A DNA stretch of 64,000 nucleotides from Streptomyces sp. CG1 (GTDB taxonomy: Bacteria > Actinomycetota > Actinomycetes > Streptomycetales > Streptomycetaceae), in assembly GCF_041080625.1 (NCBI RefSeq), contig NZ_CP163518.1:7371501-7435500 (forward strand). The letters are read 5' to 3'. How positions within the stretch are numbered: the stretch's first letter is position 1; the number at the start of each line of letters is the position of its first letter. Shown here one piece after another: positions 29,774 through 38,740 of the stretch. Below the pieces are notes generated by a model that did not search any database, had not been told where the DNA came from, and worked only from the letters and a program-made list of their open reading frames with translations. The position numbers and the translations under genes are program-made.

Positions 29774-29835
29774 ACAGCGGGGGCGGTACTGCATCCGACA
29801 GCGCCTCCGGCGCGGGTCAAGTCCGCCCCCGCTGT
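29774..29835 (+). terminator. Hairpin between rpsB and tsf
   Basis: Perfect 13-bp inverted repeat, arms 29774-29786 and 29823-29835, with a 36-nt loop. It lies 11 nt after the rpsB stop and 111 nt before tsf. It may reduce read-through so that S2 and EF-Ts are made at different levels. Confidence 0.65.
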
Positions 29836-29946
29836 TCACCCGTAGGTCGGTACGACGTATGTGATCCATGACTACATGTGGAACGCAAACCGTGCGGATC
29901 TGAAGATCTTCCAGACTTCGAGACTTCCAGAAAGACTCACAGACTC

Positions 29947-30783
29947 ATGGCGAACTACACCGCCGCTGACGTCAAGAAGCTCCGTGAGCTCACCGGCGCC
30001 GGCATGATGGACTGCAAGAAGGCGCTGGACGAGGCCGAGGGCAACGTCGACAAGGCCGTCGAGGCGCTGCGCATCAAGGGCCAGAAGGGCGTCGCCAAGC
30101 GCGAGGGCCGCTCCGCCGAGAACGGCGCCGTGGTCTCCATCATCGCCGACGACAACTCCTCCGGCGTGCTGGTCGAGCTGAAGTGCGAGACGGACTTCGT
30201 CGCCAAGGGCGAGAAGTTCCAGGCCGTGGCCAAGGCCATCGCCGAGCACGTCGCCAAGACCTCCCCGGCCGACCTCGACGCCCTGCTCGCCTCCGAGATC
30301 GAGGCCGGCAAGACCGTCCAGGCGTTCGTGGACGAGGCCAACGCCAACCTCGGCGAGAAGATCGTCCTGGACCGCTTCGCGCAGTTCGCCGACGGCTACG
30401 TGCTCGCCTACATGCACCGCACCATGCCCGACCTGCCCCCGCAGATCGGTGTCCTGGTCGAGCTGGACAAGCCGAACGCCGAGGTCGCCAAGGGCATCGC
30501 CCAGCACATCGCCGCCTTCGCGCCGAAGTACCTCTCCAAGGAGGAGGTGCCGGCCGAGGTCGTCGAGGCCGAGCGTCGTATCGCCGAGGAGACCACCCGC
30601 GCCGAGGGCAAGCCCGAGGCTGCCCTGCCGAAGATCGTCGAGGGTCGTATCAACGGCTTCTTCAAGGACGCCACGCTGCTCGGCCAGCCCTACGCGCTGG
30701 ACAACAAGAAGTCGGTCCAGAAGGTGCTGGACGAGGCCGGTGTCACCCTGAAGCGCTTCTCGCGCATCAAGGTCGGCATCTGA
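29947..30783 (+). CDS. tsf: Elongation factor Ts
   Basis: Recycles EF-Tu by releasing GDP. The 278-residue protein begins MANYTAADVKKLRELTGAGM with MDCKKALDEAEGN, the EF-Ts N-terminal domain. The signature LKCETDFVAKGEKF follows near residue 78. ATG 29947 is preferred to the earlier in-frame GTG because the family N-terminus starts there; the ribosome binding site is weak. The short leader contains GACT-type repeats. Confidence 0.96.
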   Translation: MANYTAADVKKLRELTGAGMMDCKKALDEAEGNVDKAVEALRIKGQKGVAKREGRSAENGAVVSIIADDNSSGVLVELKCETDFVAKGEKFQAVAKAIAEHVAKTSPADLDALLASEIEAGKTVQAFVDEANANLGEKIVLDRFAQFADGYVLAYMHRTMPDLPPQIGVLVELDKPNAEVAKGIAQHIAAFAPKYLSKEEVPAEVVEAERRIAEETTRAEGKPEAALPKIVEGRINGFFKDATLLGQPYALDNKKSVQKVLDEAGVTLKRFSRIKVGI

Positions 30784-30921
30784 GTCCGGACCGCGATCGA
30801 CTCGCGACCCACAGAGAGATACCGGAACAATCCCCGGTGAAATCCCGATAGGGTCGTAAGCAGTCGTCCGCGTACACCGCCACACCCCGGCGTGCGGCGG
30901 ACGGCAGCAGATCTGACGAGG

Positions 30922-30978
30922 AGGCCATTGCCGCGCATGGGAGCGAAAAGCGACCCCATCGGCAATGGCCTTCTTCGT
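30922..30978 (+). terminator. Terminator between tsf and pyrH
   Basis: Perfect 12-bp inverted repeat, arms 30922-30933 and 30960-30971, with inner ATGGG/CCCAT pairing, followed by TTCTTCGT. It separates the translation genes from pyrH. Confidence 0.75.
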
Positions 30979-31009
30979 ATGTGCAACACGTGAAAGAGGC
31001 GGGATCTCC

Positions 31010-31768
31010 ATGACCACCAAGGCTCAGAAGAGCGACGACGGCAAAGTACGCGGCCGGTTTCTGCTGAAGCTGTCCGGAGAGGCCTTCTCCGGTGGCGGGG
31101 GCCTGGGAGTGGACCCGGACGTGGTGCACAAGATCGCCCGCGAGATCGCGGCCGTCGTCCGGGACGGCGCGCAGGTCGCGGTCGTCATCGGCGGCGGCAA
31201 CTTCTTCCGCGGCGCCGAACTGCAGCAGCGTGGCATGGACCGAGCCCGCTCCGACTACATGGGCATGCTCGGTACCGTGATGAACTGCCTCGCCCTCCAG
31301 GACTTCCTGGAGAAGGAGGGCATCGATTCGCGGGTGCAGACCGCGATCACCATGGGGCAGGTCGCCGAGCCGTACATCCCGCTGCGCGCCGTGCGCCACC
31401 TGGAGAAGGGCCGTGTGGTCATCTTCGGCGCCGGTATGGGCATGCCGTACTTCTCCACCGACACCACCGCCGCCCAGCGCGCCCTGGAGATCGACGCCGA
31501 GGCGCTGCTCATGGGCAAGAACGGCGTGGACGGGGTGTACGACTCCGACCCCAAGACGAACCCGGACGCCGTCAAGTTCGACGCCCTCGGCTACGGCGAA
31601 GTCATCACCCGCGACCTGAAGGTCGCCGACGCCACCGCCATCACGCTGTGCCGCGACAACAAGCTCCCGATCCTCGTCTTCGAGCTTCTCGCGGAGGGCA
31701 ATATCGCCCGCGCCGTCAAGGGTGAGAAGATCGGCACGCTGGTGGGCGACCAGGGCAGCCGGGACTGA
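31010..31768 (+). CDS. pyrH: Uridylate kinase
   Basis: Phosphorylates UMP to UDP for nucleotide synthesis. The 252-residue amino-acid-kinase-fold protein has [12 protein letters not shown] (about residues 18-29), [20 protein letters not shown] and [19 protein letters not shown]. The start ATG 31010 has GAGG about 11 nt upstream. frr follows after 196 bp. Confidence 0.96.
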   Translation: MTTKAQKSDDGKVRGRFLLKLSGEAFSGGGGLGVDPDVVHKIAREIAAVVRDGAQVAVVIGGGNFFRGAELQQRGMDRARSDYMGMLGTVMNCLALQDFLEKEGIDSRVQTAITMGQVAEPYIPLRAVRHLEKGRVVIFGAGMGMPYFSTDTTAAQRALEIDAEALLMGKNGVDGVYDSDPKTNPDAVKFDALGYGEVITRDLKVADATAITLCRDNKLPILVFELLAEGNIARAVKGEKIGTLVGDQGSRD

Positions 31769-31964
31769 CCGGCACACCCCCGTCGCCCGGGGCGCGCGAC
31801 CTGACCCGCCACCTTTCCGGGGGACGGGCGGGACGCGCCCTGGCCGGGGGATGGACAATGTCCTGCCGGTCGGGAACCGTGCAGGAAGAAGACGCGACGC
31901 AGCCGGCCGCCGCCCGACAGAGGAACCGCAGCCGGGCCTTACTCAAGACACGCAGGAGCAAGTG

Positions 31965-32522
31965 GTGATCGAAGAGACCCTCCTCGAGGCCGAGGAGAAG
32001 ATGGAGAAGGCCGTCGTGGTCGCCAAGGAGGACTTCGCCGCGATCCGCACCGGCCGTGCGCACCCGGCGATGTTCAACAAGATCGTGGCCGACTACTACG
32101 GTGCCCTGACGCCGATCAACCAGCTGGCCTCGTTCTCCGTGCCGGAGCCGCGCATGGCGGTCGTGACGCCCTTCGACAAGAGCGCGCTGCGCAACATCGA
32201 GCAGGCGATCCGCGACTCCGACCTGGGCGTCAACCCCAGCAACGACGGCAACATCATCCGGGTGGTGTTCCCCGAGCTGACCGAGGAGCGCCGCCGCGAC
32301 TACATCAAGGTCGCCAAGCACAAGGCCGAGGACTCCCGGGTCTCCATCCGTTCCGTGCGCCGCAAGGCCAAGGACGCCCTCGACAAGCTCGTCAAGGACG
32401 GCGAGGTCGGCGAGGACGAGGGCCGCCGTGCGGAGAAGGAGCTGGACGACACCACCGCGAAGTACGTCGCGCAGGTGGACGAGCTCCTGAAGCACAAGGA
32501 AGCAGAGCTGCTCGAAGTCTGA
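31965..32522 (+). CDS. frr: Ribosome recycling factor
   Basis: Splits post-termination ribosomes with EF-G. The 185-residue protein has the normal family length and the motifs [20 protein letters not shown] and [19 protein letters not shown]. Two GTG codons are adjacent; 31965 is preferred because AGGAG (31954-31958) is 6 nt upstream. It overlaps cdsA by one base (TGATG). Confidence 0.96.
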   Translation: MIEETLLEAEEKMEKAVVVAKEDFAAIRTGRAHPAMFNKIVADYYGALTPINQLASFSVPEPRMAVVTPFDKSALRNIEQAIRDSDLGVNPSNDGNIIRVVFPELTEERRRDYIKVAKHKAEDSRVSIRSVRRKAKDALDKLVKDGEVGEDEGRRAEKELDDTTAKYVAQVDELLKHKEAELLEV

Positions 32523-33667
32523 TGAGCGACTCTTCCTGGGGGGCGCCGCCACCGGCGGGGCCGGCTGGCTACTGGGGGCCCACCGCGGGTGGGCCTGTCC
32601 AGGGAGCCGCCCCGGCGGGTCCCGCGTACGATGCGCCCGAGGCGCAGCACACTCGCCCCATGCCCATCGTGCCCGACGAACCTGCGTACGGCGGAGACCA
32701 GGACGGCGACCGGGGGGCCGCCCGGCCGAGCGGCCCCTTGTTCCAGGACGAGTTCCGCCCCCGGCCCCCGCAGACCCGGACAGCCAAGGCCGAGAACCAG
32801 AATCCGGAGCCCATGCCCGACGCCCACGAGCCGGCGCCAGCGCCGCAGAAGAAGAGCGCGGGCCGTGACCTGAGCGCGGCCATAGGGGTCGGGGCCGGGC
32901 TCGGTGTGGTGATCATCGCCTCGCTGTTCGTCAAGAAGGCCGTGTTCGTCGGTGTGATCGCGGTCGCCGTCGTCGTCGGCCTGTGGGAGCTGACCAGCAG
33001 GCTGCGGGAGCGCAAGCAGATCAGGGCGCCGCTGGTGCCGCTCGCGGTCGGCGGTGCGGCGATGGTGGTCGCCGGGTACGTCCGTGGCGCGGAGGGCGCA
33101 TGGGTCGCCATGGCGCTCACCGCCCTGGCCGCGCTGGTCTGGCGTATGACCGAGTCGCCGGAGGGCTATCTCAAGGACGTCACGGCGGGTGTCTTCGCGG
33201 CGTTCTACGTGCCGTTCCTGGCCACGTTCGTCGCGATGATGCTGACCGCGCAGGACGGTTCCTGGCGCGTCCTGACCTTCCTGCTCCTCACGGTCGTCAG
33301 CGACACGGGCGCGTACGCGGTCGGCTGGCGTTTCGGCAGGCACAAGCTGGCCCCGCGGATCAGCCCCGGCAAGACCCGTGAGGGCCTGCTGGGTGCGGTG
33401 CTGTTCGCGATGGTCGCGGGGGCGCTGTGCATGCAGTTCCTGATCCGCCACGGCACTTGGTGGCAGGGCCTGTTGCTGGGTCTCGCGGTCGCGGCCAGTG
33501 CCACGCTGGGCGACCTCGGCGAGTCCATGATCAAGCGCGACCTGGGCATCAAGGACATGGGCACCTTGCTCCCCGGCCACGGCGGCATCATGGACCGGCT
33601 GGACTCACTCCTGCCGACCGCGCCGGTGGTCTGGCTGCTGATGGTGGTCTTCGTCGGCTCGGCCTGA
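32522..33667 (+). CDS. cdsA: Phosphatidate cytidylyltransferase CdsA
   Basis: Makes CDP-diacylglycerol, the precursor of all phospholipids, in the cytoplasmic membrane. The 381-residue protein has an unusually long Pro/Gly-rich cytoplasmic N-terminus (residues 1-118), then about eight hydrophobic helices, and the C-terminal CDP-transferase signature SMIKRDLGIKDMGTLLPGHG with DRLDSL. It is coupled to frr through TGATG. A strong hairpin follows. Confidence 0.95.
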   Translation: MSDSSWGAPPPAGPAGYWGPTAGGPVQGAAPAGPAYDAPEAQHTRPMPIVPDEPAYGGDQDGDRGAARPSGPLFQDEFRPRPPQTRTAKAENQNPEPMPDAHEPAPAPQKKSAGRDLSAAIGVGAGLGVVIIASLFVKKAVFVGVIAVAVVVGLWELTSRLRERKQIRAPLVPLAVGGAAMVVAGYVRGAEGAWVAMALTALAALVWRMTESPEGYLKDVTAGVFAAFYVPFLATFVAMMLTAQDGSWRVLTFLLLTVVSDTGAYAVGWRFGRHKLAPRISPGKTREGLLGAVLFAMVAGALCMQFLIRHGTWWQGLLLGLAVAASATLGDLGESMIKRDLGIKDMGTLLPGHGGIMDRLDSLLPTAPVVWLLMVVFVGSA

Positions 33668-33686
33668 AACCGCTGCCGCACGGCTC

Positions 33687-33722
33687 ACGGGCCCTCGTCC
33701 TCGCTGGAGGACGGGGGCCCGT
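33687..33722. terminator. Bidirectional terminator, cdsA / YceI
   Basis: 16-nt arms 33687-33702 and 33707-33722 around a GCTG tetraloop, with one wobble pair. It lies between two convergent genes, 19 nt after the cdsA stop. Confidence 0.8.
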
Positions 33723-33739
33723 CGTGGTGCGTACGGATG

Positions 33740-34414
33740 TCAGCCCGTGGAAGTGGTGCGGATCGCGGCGATGTCGAACTGGAGGCGCACCGTCTCGCTC
33801 ACCATGGACCCGCCCTGGGCCAGCCGGGCGTCGTAGGTCAGACCCCAGTCGGAGCGGTTGATGGTGGTGGTGCCGTCGAAGCCGACCCGCTCGTCACCGA
33901 ACGCGTCGGTCACATGACCGATGTAGGTGAGTTCCAGGTCCACGGGGCGGGTGGTGTCCTTGATGGTGAGATCGCCGGTCATCCGGTAGACGTCCTTGCC
34001 CGCGAGCTGCACTTTGGTGCTCGTGAACGTCATCCGCGGATAGGCGGCGGCGTCCAGGAACTGCCGGCCGACCAGGTGGGCGTCGCGCTGCTCGACGCCG
34101 GTGTCGACGCTGGCGGTGTACAGCACGAGGTCGGCCCGGGAGCGGGTCGGGTCGCGGCCGTCGAAGTGGAGGCGGCTCTCGTACTGCGCAAAGGCACCGC
34201 GCACCGTCGTCACCATCGCGTGCCGCACGGAGAACCCGATCCTGCTGTGCGCGGGATCGATCAGCCAGTCGCCGCTGAGGCCCGCCAGCTCGGGATCGGG
34301 CAGGACGGCGGCGGCGCCGGCAGCGCGGGCACCGGTCCCCGGGGTGGTGGTCGCCACGGGAGCGGCGGACTGCTGCGCGCGCCGGTGAGAGGAGTTGCGG
34401 CCGAAAAGGTTCAT
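33740..34414 (-). CDS. YceI-family lipid-binding-fold protein
   Basis: A 224-residue protein with the YceI beta-barrel motifs [20 protein letters not shown] (about residues 46-65), [20 protein letters not shown] and INRSDWGL. YceI proteins bind isoprenoid lipids; most are periplasmic, but no signal peptide is clear here. The N-terminal ~40 residues are low-complexity. The role in Streptomyces is unknown. It is divergent from rlmN. Confidence 0.88.
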   Translation of the reverse strand: MNLFGRNSSHRRAQQSAAPVATTTPGTGARAAGAAAVLPDPELAGLSGDWLIDPAHSRIGFSVRHAMVTTVRGAFAQYESRLHFDGRDPTRSRADLVLYTASVDTGVEQRDAHLVGRQFLDAAAYPRMTFTSTKVQLAGKDVYRMTGDLTIKDTTRPVDLELTYIGHVTDAFGDERVGFDGTTTINRSDWGLTYDARLAQGGSMVSETVRLQFDIAAIRTTSTG

Positions 34415-34634
34415 GGCTCATCTGGTTACGTCAGGGCCACGAGGCGGGACAAGGCCCGACCAGGAAACCCGACCGTTCGTCAGCAGAACTTCACAGGCCG
34501 CCCAGCCCGTGAACGCCCGAAGCGGCCTGCTCAGGGGCTCAGCGGCGATACGGAGGCGGCAGCCGGCCCGCGTGGGCTTCCGGCGCAGCCGACCGCGAAG
34601 GGCACCCGATTGGATCTGCGACACTGGTAAGGCC

Positions 34635-35741
34635 ATGCCTAAGCCCGGAGAACTCACTTTCGTCGTGCCGCGCGGAGCCAAGAAGCCGCCGCGGCACCTT
34701 GCCGATCTCTCGCCCGCGGAGCGCAAGGACGCGGTGGCCGAGATCGGGGAGAAGCCGTTCCGCGCCAAGCAGCTCTCGCAGCACTACTTCGCGCGGTACG
34801 CGCACGACCCGGAGCAGTGGACCGACATCCCCGCCGGGTCGCGCGGGAAGCTGCAGGAGGCACTGTTCCCGGAGCTGATGACCGTCGTACGGCATCTGTC
34901 CACCGACCAGGGGACCACGCGCAAGACGCTGTGGCGGCTGTTCGACGGCACGCTCGTCGAGTCCGTGCTGATGCGGTATCCGGACCGGGTCACCATGTGC
35001 ATCAGCTCCCAGGCGGGCTGTGGCATGAACTGCCCGTTCTGCGCCACGGGGCAGGCCGGTCTGGACCGGAATCTGTCCACCGCCGAGATCGTGCACCAGA
35101 TCGTCGACGGGATGCGCGCGCTGCGGGACGGTGAAGTGCCCGGCGGGCCTGCGCGGTTGTCCAACATCGTCTTCATGGGCATGGGCGAGCCCCTCGCCAA
35201 CTACAACCGGGTCGTGGGTGCGATCCGGGCCCTCACCGATCCCGCCCCGGACGGGCTCGGGCTCTCGCAGCGCGGGATCACCGTCTCGACCGTCGGGCTG
35301 GTGCCGGCCATCCACCGGTTCGCCGACGAGGGCTTCAAGTGCCGGCTCGCGATCTCCCTGCACGCCCCCGACGACGAACTGCGCGACACCCTCGTCCCCG
35401 TGAACACGCGGTGGAAGGTGCGCGAGGTGCTGGACGCCGGGTTCGAGTACGTCGAGAAGAGCGGGCGTCGGCTGTCCATCGAGTACGCGCTGATCCGTGA
35501 CATCAACGACCAGGCCTGGCGCGGTGACCGGCTCGGCCGGCTGCTCCGGGGCAAGCCCGTGCACGTCAACCTGATCCCGCTCAACCCGACGCCGGGCTCG
35601 AAGTGGACCGCTTCCCGGCCCGAGGACGAGAAGGCGTTCGTGGAGGCCATTGCGGCCCATGGGGTGCCGGTCACCGTCCGGGATACGCGGGGGCAGGAGA
35701 TCGACGGAGCCTGTGGTCAGCTCGCGGCCACCGAGCGGTAA
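34635..35741 (+). CDS. rlmN: 23S rRNA (adenine2503-C2)-methyltransferase RlmN
   Basis: Radical-SAM enzyme methylating A2503 of 23S rRNA and A37 of some tRNAs. The 368-residue protein has the CxxxCxxC cluster in [13 protein letters not shown] near residue 130, preceded by [31 protein letters not shown] and a late cysteine in [14 protein letters not shown] context ([11 protein letters not shown]) follow. ATG 34635 matches the family start [12 protein letters not shown]. The upstream frame from 34395 overlaps the divergent yceI start and is not used. Confidence 0.95.
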   Translation: MPKPGELTFVVPRGAKKPPRHLADLSPAERKDAVAEIGEKPFRAKQLSQHYFARYAHDPEQWTDIPAGSRGKLQEALFPELMTVVRHLSTDQGTTRKTLWRLFDGTLVESVLMRYPDRVTMCISSQAGCGMNCPFCATGQAGLDRNLSTAEIVHQIVDGMRALRDGEVPGGPARLSNIVFMGMGEPLANYNRVVGAIRALTDPAPDGLGLSQRGITVSTVGLVPAIHRFADEGFKCRLAISLHAPDDELRDTLVPVNTRWKVREVLDAGFEYVEKSGRRLSIEYALIRDINDQAWRGDRLGRLLRGKPVHVNLIPLNPTPGSKWTASRPEDEKAFVEAIAAHGVPVTVRDTRGQEIDGACGQLAATER

Positions 35742-35800
35742 TCTGGCCGGCGGCACTCACATCTTCATATCGACATCTTCATAGCGAACACCCTCATATT

Positions 35801-35892
35801 CCGACAGGGGAGCGCCACAGCGCTGAGAGTGCGGCGGACAGGGCCGCAGACCCTCTGAACCTCGCCCAGGTCATTCTGGGTAGGAAGTTCGG
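35801..35892 (+). ncRNA. TPP (thiamine pyrophosphate) riboswitch
   Basis: The conserved THI-element core is present: ACAGGGG, then GCTGAGAG at 35822-35829, then CAGACCCTCTGAACCT ending at 35862, a CCCAG/CTGGG stem and GGTAGGAAG near the 3' side. CCGA (35801-35804) and TCGG (35889-35892) can close P1. TPP binding normally turns expression off. It precedes the thiamine-type importer by about 80 nt. Confidence 0.92.
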
Positions 35893-35911
35893 TCATCACT
35901 CGAGCTGTTGC

Positions 35912-35936
35912 GCCCTGCCCGGGTTCCGGGCGGGGC
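35912..35936 (+). terminator. Candidate riboswitch expression-platform hairpin
   Basis: 10-bp inverted repeat, arms 35912-35921 and 35927-35936, with one wobble pair and a 5-nt loop, followed by CGCGTTCTTCCT. It sits between the aptamer and the thiB ribosome binding site GGAGG (35961-35965). It could be the ligand-controlled terminator, or control may act on the ribosome site. Confidence 0.5.
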
Positions 35937-35972
35937 CGCGTTCTTCCTGGCCAACCCCCAGGAGGACATCCA

Positions 35973-37058
35973 GTGCACAACAAGACCTTCGTGGCCGCGG
36001 CGGTCGGCCTCGGCCTGATCACGCTGCCTGCGCTGACAGGGTGCGGGTCGACGGACGCCAAGTCGTCCTCGGACTCCAAGACCGTCACCCTCGTCAGCCA
36101 CGACTCGTGGGCCGTCTCCAAGAGCGTGCTCAGCGACTTCGAGAAGCAGAGCGGGTACAAGGTCCACGTCCTCAAGGACGGCGACGCCGGGCAGGCCGTC
36201 AACAAGGCGATCCTGACCAAGGACAACCCGCAGGGCGACGTCTTCTTCGGCGTCGACAACACCCTGCTGTCCCGCGCCCTCGACAACGGCCTCTTCCAGC
36301 CGTACACCGCCAAGGGCCTCGACAAGGTCGGCGCCGCCTACCAGCTCGACCAGGACAAGCACCGGGTCACGCCCGTCGACTACGGCGACATCTGCGTCAA
36401 CTACGACAAGGCCTACTTCAGCGAGCACAAGCTGACCCCGCCGCAGTCCTTCGCCGACCTGGCCAAGCCCGAGTACAAGAACCTCCTGGTCACGGAGAAC
36501 GCGGCCACCTCCTCGCCCGGCCTCGGCTTCCTGCTGGGCAGCGCCGCGCAGTTCGGCGACGGGGGAGGCTGGCAGGACTACTGGAAGAAGCTCAAGGCCA
36601 ACGGCGTCAAGGTCGTCGACGGCTGGGAGCAGGCCTACTACCAGGAGTTCTCCGGTTCGTCGGAGGGGAAGAAGGCGGGCGGTGACCGACCGCTCGTCGT
36701 GTCGTACGCTTCCTCGCCGCCCGCCGAAGTGATCTACGCCAAGAAGCGGCCCAGCACCGCCCCGACCGGTGTGGCGAGCGGCACCTGCTTCCGGCAGATC
36801 GAGTTCGCCGGACTGCTCAGCAACGCCAAGAACCCCACGGGCGCCAAGGCGTTCATCGACTTCCTGGTCTCCAAGGAGTTCCAGGAGGACATGCCGCTGA
36901 ACATGTACGTCTACCCGGTGCTGCGGGGCGCGAAGGTGCCCGCCGAGTTCACCGAGTACGGCCCGGCCGCCCAGCACCCCGAGACCATGGCCCCCGGCAA
37001 GATCGCCGCCAACCGTGACCAGTGGGTCAAGTCGTGGACCTCGCTCGTACTGAAGTAG
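35973..37058 (+). CDS. thiB: Thiamine ABC transporter substrate-binding lipoprotein
   Basis: A 361-residue periplasmic-binding-type lipoprotein. Signal peptide with lipobox LPALTGC (cysteine about residue 24). The mature part has VTLVSHDSWAVSK, GDVFFGVDNTLLSRALDNG, DYGDICVNYDKAYF and a segment near EFSGSSEG. These match ThiB/TbpA, which binds thiamine and its phosphates. GTG 35973 has GGAGG 7 nt upstream. The TPP riboswitch upstream supports the substrate assignment. Confidence 0.93.
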   Translation: MHNKTFVAAAVGLGLITLPALTGCGSTDAKSSSDSKTVTLVSHDSWAVSKSVLSDFEKQSGYKVHVLKDGDAGQAVNKAILTKDNPQGDVFFGVDNTLLSRALDNGLFQPYTAKGLDKVGAAYQLDQDKHRVTPVDYGDICVNYDKAYFSEHKLTPPQSFADLAKPEYKNLLVTENAATSSPGLGFLLGSAAQFGDGGGWQDYWKKLKANGVKVVDGWEQAYYQEFSGSSEGKKAGGDRPLVVSYASSPPAEVIYAKKRPSTAPTGVASGTCFRQIEFAGLLSNAKNPTGAKAFIDFLVSKEFQEDMPLNMYVYPVLRGAKVPAEFTEYGPAAQHPETMAPGKIAANRDQWVKSWTSLVLK

Positions 37059-38716
37059 CTGAAGCAGCTGAAGCAGCCGAACCCCGGCGGGGGAACGCGG
37101 CGCGGCTCGGGCTGATGGCCCTGCCCGTCGCGTTCTTCGCGCTGTTCTTCGCCTGGCCCGTGGCTGCGATCGTCGCGCGCGGTCTGAAGGTGGACGGCGC
37201 CTGGCAGTTCGGGCGGATCACGGACGTGCTCACCCAGCCGGACATCCGGCACGTGCTGTGGTTCACCACCTGGCAGGCGCTCGCCTCCACCGCGCTCACC
37301 CTGCTACTCGCGCTGCCCGCCGCCCATGTCTTCGCCCGCCTGGACTTCCCGGGCAAGCAGCTGTTGCGGGCCGTGGTCACCGTGCCGTTCGTGCTGCCGA
37401 CGGTCGTCGTCGGCACCGCCTTCCTGGCGCTGGTGGGCCGGGGCGGCCTGCTGGACGAGGTGTGGGGCGTACGGCTGGACACCACGGTGTGGGCGATCCT
37501 GCTGGCGCACGTCTTCTTCAACTACGCGGTCGTCGTACGGACGGTCGGCGGGCTGTGGGCCCAGCTCGACCCCCGGCAGGAGGAGGCCGCCCGGATGCTG
37601 GGCGCCTCGCCGTTCCACGCCTGGCGGAAGGTGACCCTGCCCGCGCTGGCACCCGCCGTGGCCGCCGCCGCGCTGATGGTGTTCCTGTTCACCTTCACCT
37701 CCTTCGGCGTCGTCCAGATCCTCGGCGGCCCCACCTTCTCCACGCTCGAAGTGGAGATCTACCGGCAGACCTCCGAGGTCTTCGACCTCTCCACGGCCGC
37801 CGTCCTCACCCTCGTCCAGTTCGTCGCCGTCGGCGCGATCCTCGCCGTGCACGCCTGGACGGTACGGCGCCGGGAGACCGCCCTGCGGCTCGTCGCCCCC
37901 AAGACCACCGCCCGGCGCCCGCGCGGCGCCGGTCAGTGGAGCCTGCTCGCCGGTGTCCTCGCCACCATCGCGCTGCTCCTCGTCCTGCCGCTCGCCGTCC
38001 TCGTCCGCCGTTCGCTCGACGCCTCCGGCTTCGGCTACTACCGCGCACTGACGAACGCCGACGGCGGTACGTTCCTGGTGGCACCGATCCACGCGGTGTG
38101 GACCTCGCTGCAGTACGCCGTCGCCGCCACCGCCATCGCCGTGGTGATCGGAGGTCTCGCCGCCGCCGCGCTGGCCCGCCGGGACGCGGGACGGCTGGTG
38201 CGGGGCTTCGACGCGCTGCTGATGCTGCCGCTCGGTGTGTCCGCCGTGACCGTGGGCTTCGGCTTCCTGATCGCGCTCGACAAGCCGCCGCTGGACCTCA
38301 GACAGTCCTGGATTCTCGTGCCGCTCGCGCAGGCGCTGGTCGGCGCCCCCTTCGTCGTACGGACCATGCTGCCCGTGCTGCGTGCCGTCGACGGACGGCT
38401 GCGCGAGGCGGCGGCCGTGCTCGGGGCCTCGCCGTGGCGGGTGTGGCGGGAGGTGGATCTGCCGCTGGTGCGGCGGGCGCTGCTGGTCGCGGCCGGGTTC
38501 GCGTTCGCCGTCTCGCTCGGCGAGTTCGGGGCGACCGTGTTCATCGCCCGGCCCGACAACCCGACGCTCCCGGTCGCCGTGGCTCGGCTGCTCAGCCGCC
38601 CCGGCGACCTCAACTACGGCCAGGCGATGGCCCTTTCGACGATTCTGATGGTGGTGTGCGCCGCCGCGCTGCTGATCCTGGAGCGGCTGCGCACCGACCG
38701 GACGGGGGAGTTCTAG
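37022..38716 (+). CDS. thiP: Thiamine-type ABC transporter permease (two fused permease units)
   Basis: A 564-residue protein with two BPD-transport inner-membrane domains, each with an EAA-type loop: EEAARMLGASPFHAWRKVTL (first half) and REAAAVLGASPWRVWREVDL (second half). This duplication is characteristic of ThiP/FbpB transporters. The start could be GTG 37022 or GTG 37034; both lie inside thiB and lack a ribosome site, so translation is probably coupled. The first 20 residues contain a GCTGAAGCA repeat (37056-37076). Confidence 0.9.
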   Translation: MGQVVDLARTEVAEAAEAAEPRRGNAARLGLMALPVAFFALFFAWPVAAIVARGLKVDGAWQFGRITDVLTQPDIRHVLWFTTWQALASTALTLLLALPAAHVFARLDFPGKQLLRAVVTVPFVLPTVVVGTAFLALVGRGGLLDEVWGVRLDTTVWAILLAHVFFNYAVVVRTVGGLWAQLDPRQEEAARMLGASPFHAWRKVTLPALAPAVAAAALMVFLFTFTSFGVVQILGGPTFSTLEVEIYRQTSEVFDLSTAAVLTLVQFVAVGAILAVHAWTVRRRETALRLVAPKTTARRPRGAGQWSLLAGVLATIALLLVLPLAVLVRRSLDASGFGYYRALTNADGGTFLVAPIHAVWTSLQYAVAATAIAVVIGGLAAAALARRDAGRLVRGFDALLMLPLGVSAVTVGFGFLIALDKPPLDLRQSWILVPLAQALVGAPFVVRTMLPVLRAVDGRLREAAAVLGASPWRVWREVDLPLVRRALLVAAGFAFAVSLGEFGATVFIARPDNPTLPVAVARLLSRPGDLNYGQAMALSTILMVVCAAALLILERLRTDRTGEF

Positions 38717-38740
38717 ATGCCGACGGGGGAGTTCTGATGC
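38701..38740 (+). repeat. Tandem duplication across the thiP stop / ATPase start
   Basis: GACGGGGGAGTTCT is present at 38701-38714 and again at 38722-38735. The first copy ends the thiP gene (TAG), the second supplies the ribosome site of the ATPase gene. Between them ATG 38717 opens a six-codon frame (MPTGEF) whose stop overlaps the ATPase ATG as TGATG, preserving translational coupling. Confidence 0.85.
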
